A DNA stretch of 6,420 nucleotides, taken from assembly GCA_027024125.1 (NCBI GenBank), contig JALVSV010000120.1, forward strand, positions 1-6,420. Reading direction: 5' to 3'. Below are positions 1 to 5,741 of the stretch, one piece after another. The number at the start of each line of letters is the position of its first letter. The first letter of the stretch is position 1. The notes below the pieces were generated by a model. That model worked only from the letters and a program-made list of their open reading frames with translations. It had not been told where the DNA came from and searched no databases. Source of the DNA: Methylothermaceae bacterium (GTDB lineage Bacteria; Pseudomonadota; Gammaproteobacteria; Methylococcales; Methylothermaceae). A program made the position numbers and the translations under genes.

Positions 1-4
1 GCAA

Positions 5-11
5 GGGGGGG
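5..11 (+). promoter_or_regulatory. Possible Shine-Dalgarno for the amide-binding protein gene
   Basis: A run of seven G, preceded by AA, lies 7 bases before the ATG at 19. It can pair with the anti-SD only through a G-U pair, so it is imperfect. It supports the start at 19 but does not exclude an upstream start, because no in-frame stop lies between base 1 and base 19. Confidence 0.35.
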
Positions 12-18
12 TGTAAAT

Positions 19-1269
19 ATGCCTTCCTATCCCGCTATCGATCCTGGAAAAAAAATCAGGATAGGTCTCCTGTTTTCCCAAACTGGCATCATGCAGATCT
101 ATGGCCGTGACCAACTAAGGGTCTCCCTGATGGCCATCGATGAAATCAACCGTTCGGGGGGGATCAATGGAGCCCTGCTGGAACCTCTGATTCGAGATCC
201 TGCAAGCCAATGGCCCAATTACACCAGATTGGTGAATGAATTATTGGCGGCGCGGGTCAATCTGTTTTGGGGATGTACACCTTCAGCCAGTCGTGAGGCT
301 ACGTTACCCTCGGTGCAACGGGCAGGTGCACTCCTTTTCTATGGAGTTTTCTATGAAGGCAGGGAATGTTCTCCCAATATGGTTGCAACCGGCGCCGTCC
401 CTAATCAGCTGACCGCAACGGCGATTCCCTGGATGATGGAACTGGCCGGCTATCGAATTTACATAGTCGGCTCCAACTATATCTATCCGCATACCATGAG
501 CAAGCAGGCCAGGCTCACAATCTATTGGCACGGCGGGGAAATCGTCGGCAACGAATTTTGCTCTCTGGACTTGAACCGGGAAGAGCAGTTTCGCCAATTG
601 GTAAAGGATATTGTCAGAAAAAAGCCCGACTGGGTGCTGTCCAACCTGGTGGGAGAAAGCACGGGGGCATTTCTGCAGGCCTTCCGTCGTGAGGGCCTGG
701 CCGCTGACAGGATGCCGATCCTGCATACTGTGATGATGGAGAGCGACCTTGAAACAATCGGTGCTGAGCTGATGCAAGGTCACTTTTCATCGGTCAACTA
801 CTATGAATCCATCGATACCGAAGAAAACCGGGCATTCGTCAGTAAGGTGAAATCCTATGTCTATACGCCTTATCCACAGTTGCCGGTTGCTAACCGGGTA
901 ACTGCCATCAGTGCAGGAACCTATCTGGGCGCAATGGTCAACGCAGAGGCAATGCGCCGTTCCAACAGTGCCCATCCTGACGCCATTCGCGAGGCGGTTA
1001 GAGGTATGGAGATCAGGGATCCTTCGGGTGATTTGGTCAAGATCGACCCCCGTAATCTGCATACCTGGTTGCGTCCCCGGATCGGACAGGCCAATGCCAA
1101 GGGCGGCTTTGACATTGTCTATGAGTCCCCTGATTTGGTACGGCCCGAGGTGTTCAGTCCCGCCATGGATCCCAATCGAAGCTGCACCAAGGGGGGGCAG
1201 TTCTACATCCGCGGTCACCTGGTCAGACATCCCAGGTCAGCACGCAAGATTGTCACCCAGGTGGATTGA
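19..1269 (+). CDS. AmiC/FmdD-like amide-binding protein (type 1 periplasmic-binding fold, Peripla_BP_5)
   Basis: The 416-residue product aligns from memory with Pseudomonas aeruginosa AmiC, the amide-responsive regulator of the amidase operon, along nearly its whole length (AmiC is about 385 aa). Matching blocks are IGLLFSQTG (15-23), GC near 85-86 with S89, ALLFYGVFYEG (104-114), SPNMV (118-122), PNQ (128-130), GSNYIYP (151-157) and SIDTEENRAFV (264-274). The family also includes UrtA and FmdD (urea and short amides). With an offset of 4, AmiC pocket residues Ser85, Tyr104 and Tyr150 appear kept (S89, Y108, Y154), but Tyr83 and Thr106 become T87 and V110, which suggests a different, perhaps bulkier ligand. 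No signal peptide follows Met19. The frame is open back to base 1, so a longer, exported form starting outside the window is possible; the ATG at 19 behind a G-rich SD-like run gives an AmiC-like cytoplasmic protein. The gene directly abuts the diguanylate cyclase gene, so it may supply that enzyme's ligand input. Family call is firm; ligand and location are inferred. Confidence 0.85.
   Translation: MPSYPAIDPGKKIRIGLLFSQTGIMQIYGRDQLRVSLMAIDEINRSGGINGALLEPLIRDPASQWPNYTRLVNELLAARVNLFWGCTPSASREATLPSVQRAGALLFYGVFYEGRECSPNMVATGAVPNQLTATAIPWMMELAGYRIYIVGSNYIYPHTMSKQARLTIYWHGGEIVGNEFCSLDLNREEQFRQLVKDIVRKKPDWVLSNLVGESTGAFLQAFRREGLAADRMPILHTVMMESDLETIGAELMQGHFSSVNYYESIDTEENRAFVSKVKSYVYTPYPQLPVANRVTAISAGTYLGAMVNAEAMRRSNSAHPDAIREAVRGMEIRDPSGDLVKIDPRNLHTWLRPRIGQANAKGGFDIVYESPDLVRPEVFSPAMDPNRSCTKGGQFYIRGHLVRHPRSARKIVTQVD
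1259..1264 (+). promoter_or_regulatory. Ribosome binding site of the diguanylate cyclase gene, inside the preceding gene
   Basis: AGGTGG sits 5 bases before the ATG at 1270, within the last codons of the upstream gene. The upstream stop TGA (1267-1269) and this ATG touch with no gap, an arrangement typical of translational coupling, so the two proteins are probably made together. Confidence 0.7.
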
Positions 1270-2547
1270 ATGAGCAGTCACAAGGATAGAGCTGGGCGGC
1301 TGCGACAGCATATCCCTTTTTTTGTTATCGCCGGGATCATGCTGTTAACCGGGGCGATTGGCATCATCAGTAATACCGTGGTGAGCCGATACAATGAAAG
1401 ATTGTATTTCAGGAACATTCTGCCCATGGAGGCGATTCGCCACATTGGCGACAGGATGAAACGCTATCGGCTGAAAGTGTATCAACAGGTGGCCTCCATC
1501 GAGTTCAACGAACATGTGGCGGCCGAGCTTTCTTTTTTGCAAAAAGAAATTGATGACGCATTGACAGACTCAGAGGTTTTCTATCTGGTCGGGCAGGAGA
1601 CGGGTAAATTCGACCAGCTGAAAAGCCACTGGAAACATCTGAAGACGAGTTATGCCAGTGTCCTGGAGATGAGTGAAAATTATGCCAAGGAGGAAGCGCT
1701 GGAGGAGCTGACAGGAGAAAACCAGCGGCGTTCGGATGCCCTCAATCTCGTTTTGTCAGAGCTCATTTCCCTTAAGATGCAGGGTTTCGAACGTGCCAGA
1801 TCGTTCAGCCAAAGGGTGCAGCTTTGGAGCCTGTTCGTCACTATGATGACACTGCTGCTCGGTATCGGGGCAAGTTTGAATATCGTTCTGAGATATAACC
1901 GGCAGATCCAGGGGCATATCGCCAATCTGGAAAGCCAGGTGGCGGAGCGGACCGCCAGCCTCAATGCGGCTTGCAAAGATTTGGAGGAAAAGAAGAACCA
2001 ACTGGAAGTCCTTGTGACCATTGATCCGCTCACAGGGATATGCAATCGCCGTAATTTCGACGAACTGTTCGCCAGGGAATGGGCTCGTGCGTGCAGAAAG
2101 GGTGGGTCCTTGGTGGTCATGATGATTGATGTGGACTATTTCAAGTCTTATAACGACAACTATGGTCACGCTGCCGGAGATCAGGTTCTCAAGCGGGTTG
2201 CCAAGACACTGCAAGTACAGATGAAAAGACCGGGGGATTCCATTTGCCGTTACGGAGGCGAAGAATTTATCGCATTGCTGTCTGATCTGGACCTCAATGG
2301 TGCAATACAGGTGGCTGAAAAGCTGCGTCGAGCGGTAGAAGACCTGAACATTACCCACCAATATTCCAAGATTTCGGGACAACTGTCGATTAGCGTGGGT
2401 GTGGCCGTTGCCTCGCTCCCAATGGAGGAACCCATATCTCCCAGAACACTGATTCAACTGGCAGACAAAATGCTGTATGAGGCCAAGGAAAATGGTCGCA
2501 ACCAAGTCAAATGGACTGTTAAAGAGGATCGAAAAAAAGCCATCTAA
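1270..2547 (+). CDS. Membrane-bound diguanylate cyclase (GGDEF) with helical periplasmic sensor region
   Basis: This 425-residue protein is predicted to make cyclic di-GMP from two GTP at the inner membrane. Membrane segments lie at about 16-38 and 183-207, enclosing a roughly 145-residue, charged, probably all-helical periplasmic region like four-helix-bundle chemoreceptor sensors. A coiled-coil linker (about 208-246) with no clear HAMP leads into the GGDEF domain (about 251-418). Catalytic features are complete: DPLTG at 252-256, N259-R261, the metal-binding DVD at 287-289 and GGEEF at 329-333. The product-inhibition I-site RxxD is present as RPGD (320-323) at the same spacing before GGEEF as in PleD. 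There is no EAL or HD-GYP domain, so it should only synthesise c-di-GMP. It starts on the base after the stop of the amide-binding protein gene and is followed after 12 bases by the amide-forming monooxygenase gene, which suggests amide-linked control. Family and activity are confident; the input signal is inferred. Confidence 0.93.
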   Translation: MSSHKDRAGRLRQHIPFFVIAGIMLLTGAIGIISNTVVSRYNERLYFRNILPMEAIRHIGDRMKRYRLKVYQQVASIEFNEHVAAELSFLQKEIDDALTDSEVFYLVGQETGKFDQLKSHWKHLKTSYASVLEMSENYAKEEALEELTGENQRRSDALNLVLSELISLKMQGFERARSFSQRVQLWSLFVTMMTLLLGIGASLNIVLRYNRQIQGHIANLESQVAERTASLNAACKDLEEKKNQLEVLVTIDPLTGICNRRNFDELFAREWARACRKGGSLVVMMIDVDYFKSYNDNYGHAAGDQVLKRVAKTLQVQMKRPGDSICRYGGEEFIALLSDLDLNGAIQVAEKLRRAVEDLNITHQYSKISGQLSISVGVAVASLPMEEPISPRTLIQLADKMLYEAKENGRNQVKWTVKEDRKKAI

Positions 2548-2552
2548 AGGAG
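2546..2552 (+). promoter_or_regulatory. Strong Shine-Dalgarno for the monooxygenase gene
   Basis: AAAGGAG overlaps the TAA stop of the diguanylate cyclase gene (2545-2547) and lies 7 bases before the ATG at 2560. It fixes that start and shows the gene is meant to be translated from the same transcript as its upstream neighbours. Confidence 0.8.
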
Positions 2553-2559
2553 AAAACCC

Positions 2560-4296
2560 ATGTCCTTTTTCGTCAGACCCGAACCGGCCGAAAATTGTTT
2601 CGGGACAGTTGCCTGTCCTGCAACCTTTATCGATATTCTCTATGATTTCAGACGCTTCCTTGATGACCATGATGGTTTTCTGGGGCCCCATGCGGTTCCC
2701 GACGGCAAAAAAGTAGCCATCATAGGTTCGGGACCAGCTGGCCTGATGGCTGCCAGGCTATTGATGAAAATGGGTGTCAATCCTGTCATCTATGAGGCCG
2801 GCGACCGCTACGGGGGGCGGGTCTGGTCACTGCATCCACTGGAAGGGGATGCCGCACTGTTCGAAATGGGGGCCATGCGGATCCCCCGCTCGGAACAGCT
2901 GTTTCAATATCTGGCGTCACAATTCGGGATGACGCATCAGCTTTTTCCGGATCCCGGGGTGGTCGATACCGAGATTTATTATCAGGGCAGGGCCTACCCC
3001 TGGAAGGCGGGAGGACAACCTCCTGTCATCTTTGAAAAGGTGAGCAAAGACTGGAATCTGTTTGTTGAAACCCATCTGGGGCCGGTAAGAGAAGCCCTTC
3101 TGGGCAAAGAGTATGACAAAGCGGGGCGGCTTTGGCAGGAAAAGCTCACTGGCTCAGACACCGAATGGACCAATATCAGCTTTTTCCGTGGGTTGCAACG
3201 GGCCTTTCCTGATTGGGGGGTAGACGAATTCTCCCTGTTCGGTGCGTTGGGGTTGGGATCTGGAGGATTTGGTCCGCTTTATTCGGTGAATTTTGCCGAG
3301 ATCGCCAGACTTGTCATCAATGGTCTTGAGACCTGCCAGCAGTTCTACCCCAACGGCATGGAGGAACTGGTTGATGGTCTGTACCGGCAAAAAACAAAGG
3401 TACGGCACAGAGACGAATGTCTGTCGTTAGAAGATTTGGGTTGTCTGCGTTATCAAACTACGGTGCGATCAGTCAGACCCAAAGACGTTGGTGTCGTGCA
3501 GGTGATCACAGAATGTCGCCAAAAAGGGGAAGGTTCCAGGTTGAATGACAGATTCCGTGTGGAAGACTACGATGCAGTGATCGTGGCTACGACCACACGT
3601 TCCATGGAGATTGATATGGGCATGACCAATTCATCTGGTCATGAGATTCCTCCTTTGAATGAATATGCAAGCAACGGGTTGCGAAAAGCCCATTTGATGA
3701 ATTCCTCCAAATTGTTCGCCCTGACCAAAACCAAATTCTGGCAAGGCAGGGATGGAGAAGGCTTGCCGGAGAATATTCAAACGGACGAGTTGTGCCGGGG
3801 GCTGTATTGCCTGGACTATCCTGAGAGCGATTATGGCGTGGTGTTGGTCAGTTACACTTGGGGGGACGATTCAACCAAATTATTGGCAATCAAGGATGTG
3901 GAGCAGCGTTTTTTGGTCCTGATGGACTCGCTTGGGCGGATTTGCCCAAGGATGGCGGAAAAGCTGATTGAAGAGAAGATAGCGGTGAAAAACGTCGACT
4001 GGGAGCTTGAACCTTATTACTACGGAGCATTCAAACTCAACCAGCCAGGCCAGGATGTCTGGAATCAATCCATGTACTATCAGTTTCTTTCTGTATTGGA
4101 TAACAAAGAAGATACCGGAGTGTACTTGGCAGGTGACAGCGTTTCCTGGTCCGGTGGTTGGATTGAAGGTGCCCTGCAAACAGGCATGAATGCTGCCGCT
4201 GCAGTAGTGTATCGCCTGGCAGGAAAGAGCAATTTATATCATGAAAATCCTTTGACCCAGAACCCAGCACTGTTCGATTATACAACCCGTGAATAA
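2560..4296 (+). CDS. iaaM: Tryptophan 2-monooxygenase-like flavoprotein (amide-forming L-amino acid monooxygenase)
   Basis: The 578-residue protein matches Pseudomonas savastanoi IaaM (557 aa), recalled from memory, from end to end. IaaM converts L-tryptophan and O2 to indole-3-acetamide, CO2 and water, the first step of the indole-3-acetamide route to auxin. Shared blocks include FIDILYDF near the N-terminus (23-30), the FAD motif GSGPAG (56-61), E79, YGGR (84-87), EMGAMR (102-107), PDPGVVDTE (130-138), GSGGF (233-237), SSKLFALTKTKFW (382-394), RGLYCLDY (413-420), SYTW (431-434), GAFKLNQPG (489-497) and the C-terminal FAD segment DTGVYLAGDS to GGWIEGA (518-538). Active-site residues known from IaaM work appear kept: R107 for Arg98 (substrate carboxylate), K384 for Lys365, Y432 for Tyr413 and W481 for Trp466. 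No signal peptide is seen, so it is cytoplasmic. It is the third gene of an apparent operon with an amide-binding protein and a diguanylate cyclase; no IaaH amidase is adjacent. Relatives such as lysine 2-monooxygenase or phenylalanine oxidase also form amides, so exact substrate is less certain than family. Confidence 0.88.
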   Translation: MSFFVRPEPAENCFGTVACPATFIDILYDFRRFLDDHDGFLGPHAVPDGKKVAIIGSGPAGLMAARLLMKMGVNPVIYEAGDRYGGRVWSLHPLEGDAALFEMGAMRIPRSEQLFQYLASQFGMTHQLFPDPGVVDTEIYYQGRAYPWKAGGQPPVIFEKVSKDWNLFVETHLGPVREALLGKEYDKAGRLWQEKLTGSDTEWTNISFFRGLQRAFPDWGVDEFSLFGALGLGSGGFGPLYSVNFAEIARLVINGLETCQQFYPNGMEELVDGLYRQKTKVRHRDECLSLEDLGCLRYQTTVRSVRPKDVGVVQVITECRQKGEGSRLNDRFRVEDYDAVIVATTTRSMEIDMGMTNSSGHEIPPLNEYASNGLRKAHLMNSSKLFALTKTKFWQGRDGEGLPENIQTDELCRGLYCLDYPESDYGVVLVSYTWGDDSTKLLAIKDVEQRFLVLMDSLGRICPRMAEKLIEEKIAVKNVDWELEPYYYGAFKLNQPGQDVWNQSMYYQFLSVLDNKEDTGVYLAGDSVSWSGGWIEGALQTGMNAAAAVVYRLAGKSNLYHENPLTQNPALFDYTTRE

Positions 4297-4304
4297 TTGG
4301 GGGA

Positions 4305-4328
4305 TCCTGGGACAGGAAAGCGTTTTTT
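4305..4328 (+). terminator. Weak candidate terminator after the monooxygenase gene
   Basis: A 5-bp stem (TCCTG 4305-4309, CAGGA 4313-4317) with a 3-base loop is followed, after AAGCG, by six T (4323-4328). It lies 8 bases past the stop at 4296. The stem is short and the T run is set back by 5 bases, so termination may be inefficient. The same bases can also form an alternative hairpin (AGGAAAG 4314-4320 with TTTTCCT 4325-4331). Confidence 0.3.
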
Positions 4329-4335
4329 CCTCCTG

Positions 4336-4370
4336 CCTGGCTGCCAAAAAGTAGGGTGCTGGCAGTCAGG
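4336..4370 (+). repeat. 11-bp stem-loop in the gap after the monooxygenase gene
   Basis: CCTGGCTGCCA (4336-4346) pairs with TGGCAGTCAGG (4360-4370) over 11 bp around a 13-base loop. The one imperfect pair is G4340 with T4366, a G-U wobble in plus-strand RNA but a C-A mismatch in minus-strand RNA, so the structure favours a plus-strand transcript. There is no T run after it, so it is not a standard terminator. It could be a 3'-end stabilising hairpin for the upstream operon, a 5'-leader element of the DUF2914 gene, or a copy of a dispersed palindromic repeat. Confidence 0.55.
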
Positions 4371-4403
4371 TTGGCTTTGAGGATACAATGCAACCATCGT
4401 AGC

Positions 4404-4417
4404 CGGGTTGAGACCCG
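4404..4417 (+). repeat. Short perfect hairpin upstream of the DUF2914 gene
   Basis: CGGGT (4404-4408) and ACCCG (4413-4417) form a perfect 5-bp stem with a 4-base loop, about 60 bases before the next start codon. Only a loose T-rich stretch follows. Its role is unknown, and a stem of this size can occur by chance. Confidence 0.25.
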
Positions 4418-4477
4418 AGACATTTGTTGGCCCGATTTCCCACTACTGTTCTCGAACACGCCTGAAGATGAAACACC

Positions 4478-5209
4478 ATGCCTGAAAAGAAAGTCGTCAT
4501 CCGGTTGAATTATTCCTCGGACAATCGCCCAAAGGCTGTATCAAAGCCCGAGGTGATTACCGAATGGAATATACGGCGAATTGCAGGGGCGGTCCTGATT
4601 CTGATGCTCCTGGCAGGCGCGACCTTTTGGTTTCTATGGAAGCAGAATACTCCAACTGAGTCAGAAGTGCCTTTGGTGGTGGCAGAAAGCAAGCCAGAGG
4701 AGGTTAAACCTCCGTTATCAAGTTCCATCCCCAAGTCGGGGGGAGCCGTCAGGGAAGAACAGTCCGATGGAGAGGCAAACTCTCCACAGGTGCAGGCAGT
4801 TGAAGCCAAGGATGTAGCGACTGTGAAGAATTTGGAACCTGCATCCTTGAGGCGGGTGACCATTCCGCGAGATCCCCGGATTGTGCAAGCTGTGCTCAGC
4901 AAGGCGGTTTATAACCGCCAGCCAGTGGGAGTGATTGATGGCATCGTACATGCTGAGCCGGACAGGGCTGTCGGTGTCTTTTATTTTACCGAGTTGAAAT
5001 CCATGAAAGGTCAGAAAGTGACCCACGAGTGGTGGCGTGGGGAAAAGCTGATATTCAAGAAAAGCGTGACATTGCGACATGATCCCGGCACCTTCTATAC
5101 CAGCAAGCTGGTCAATACCCGTATGCTGGGCACTTGGCAGGTCTACCTCAAAGACAGTCAGGGCAGGATCCTGGACATCCACTCGTTCGAACTGCTACCA
5201 CCACCCTAG
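4478..5209 (+). CDS. DUF2914 domain protein anchored in the inner membrane
   Basis: The 243-residue protein has a basic cytoplasmic N-terminus (1-34), one membrane segment (about 35-54), a Pro/Glu/Ser-rich linker of low complexity (about 55-130) and a C-terminal DUF2914 domain (about 133-240). Domain features are VQAVLSKAVYNRQPVG (136-151), VGVFYFTELKSMKGQ (165-179), VTHEWWRGEK (181-190), FYTSKL (206-211) and GTWQVYLKDSQGRIL (218-232). The architecture places the domain in the periplasm. Its biochemical function is unknown; the fold is probably a small beta-sandwich, which is an inference from the alternating strands. The ATG at 4478 has only a weak purine-rich stretch (GAAGATGAAA, 4464-4473) before it, so translation may be modest, but no better in-frame start is visible. 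It is 181 bases from the upstream gene and 134 bases from the downstream one, so it may be transcribed separately. No link to the amide module is evident. Confidence 0.8.
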   Translation: MPEKKVVIRLNYSSDNRPKAVSKPEVITEWNIRRIAGAVLILMLLAGATFWFLWKQNTPTESEVPLVVAESKPEEVKPPLSSSIPKSGGAVREEQSDGEANSPQVQAVEAKDVATVKNLEPASLRRVTIPRDPRIVQAVLSKAVYNRQPVGVIDGIVHAEPDRAVGVFYFTELKSMKGQKVTHEWWRGEKLIFKKSVTLRHDPGTFYTSKLVNTRMLGTWQVYLKDSQGRILDIHSFELLPPP

Positions 5210-5277
5210 CCCGAAGATGGGCCTATTCCTACACTCCTGCAAAAAAACACTGATTTCCATGAAGTGCCAAGAGGTTA

Positions 5278-5304
5278 TTTACTGGACAGGGTAAAAGCTA
5301 TAAG
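5278..5304 (+). promoter_or_regulatory. Possible sigma-70 promoter for the Dabb-domain gene
   Basis: TTTACT (5278-5283) and TATAAG (5299-5304) match 4 and 5 of 6 consensus bases, with a 15-base spacer that is shorter than the ideal 17. TTATTT (5275-5280) with an 18-base spacer is an alternative -35. Transcription would begin near 5311, about 33 bases before the start codon at 5344. It lies in a 134-base gap where a promoter would be expected. Confidence 0.3.
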
Positions 5305-5329
5305 GTCATGTCGGACGGAATGACAGTTT

Positions 5330-5336
5330 GAGGTGG
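5330..5336 (+). promoter_or_regulatory. Shine-Dalgarno fixing the start of the Dabb-domain gene
   Basis: GAGGTGG lies 7 bases before the ATG at 5344. It selects this ATG over the out-of-frame ATG at 5339, which would be too close to the site, and it puts a clear signal peptide at the N-terminus. Confidence 0.7.
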
Positions 5337-5343
5337 AAATGGA

Positions 5344-5709
5344 ATGAAAGTACATGTTTTGATTTTATTGATGTTTTTCAGTGGCTGGGTGGGTGCTGGC
5401 ACCTTGGAGAAGGCTGGAAGCATCAAGCATATCGTGCTGGTGAAACTGAAGGGCTCAGAAGATGTGGGGCGATTTATGGCTTTGAGCAAACGGCTCGTCA
5501 AGCTGCCGGGTGTGAAGCGCTACAGTATTGGTCCCACCTTGCCCAAGGAGGATGATCAGAGCGATGGATTCGATATCGGTGTGGTGGTCACACTGGAGAA
5601 CCGCCAGGCGTTATTCGACTATCTGCGCCACCCTCAACATAAGAAAATCATCGAAAAGATGCGCCCCCTGGTGGAAAGTATCGAGGTGCACGATTTCATC
5701 ACCCGTTGA
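5344..5709 (+). CDS. Exported Dabb (stress-responsive A/B barrel) domain protein
   Basis: The 121-residue protein begins with a short signal peptide (about 1-18: K2, hydrophobic VLILLMFFSGWVGA, likely cut near A18). There is no lipobox Cys, so it should be a soluble periplasmic protein. The rest is one Dabb domain (about 27-119), a ferredoxin-like dimeric A/B barrel: opening strand IKHIVLVKLK (27-36), LPGVKRYSIG (54-63), FDIGVVVTLENRQAL (76-90), the family pattern YLRHPQHKKI (93-102) and the closing strand VESIEVHDF (110-118). Most described Dabb proteins are cytoplasmic, either enzymes such as olivetolic acid cyclase or stress-induced proteins of unknown role, so export is worth noting. I cannot assign a substrate. 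It has its own Shine-Dalgarno and possible promoter, and it converges with the beta-barrel gene 32 bases downstream. Confidence 0.85.
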   Translation: MKVHVLILLMFFSGWVGAGTLEKAGSIKHIVLVKLKGSEDVGRFMALSKRLVKLPGVKRYSIGPTLPKEDDQSDGFDIGVVVTLENRQALFDYLRHPQHKKIIEKMRPLVESIEVHDFITR

Positions 5710-5741
5710 AGATGGAAGGGAATAAGCAGATTTGTAACGAG

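Noticed and set aside
1191..1197. Second G7 run in the amide-binding gene (with 5-11) as a phase-variation tract
   Set aside because: Seven G is short for a slippage switch, and G runs are common across this window.
787..1230. Minus-strand open frame (147 codons) inside the amide-binding protein gene
   Set aside because: It is a shadow of a coding frame that aligns with AmiC throughout.
1756..2691. Long minus-strand open frame (311 codons) opposite the diguanylate cyclase gene
   Set aside because: It lies antisense to a gene with complete GGDEF motifs, crosses into the next gene, and its product shows no domain or compositional sign of a real protein.
4371..4389. TTGGCT and TACAAT as a promoter for the DUF2914 gene
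   Set aside because: The spacer is only 7 bases, and no acceptable -35 lies 16-18 bases before TACAAT.
4037..4459. Minus-strand open frame (140 codons) covering most of the 4297-4477 gap
   Set aside because: About two thirds of it is antisense to the well-supported monooxygenase C-terminus, and the product has no recognisable feature. The gap also carries plus-strand-favoured stem-loop structure.
5206..5223. TAGCCC / GGGCCTA inverted repeat at the end of the DUF2914 gene as a terminator
   Set aside because: Only 4 bp pair without a bulge and no T run follows.
5710..5741. Shared terminator between the converging Dabb and beta-barrel genes
   Set aside because: No stem with a T run on either strand is visible in the 32 bases.
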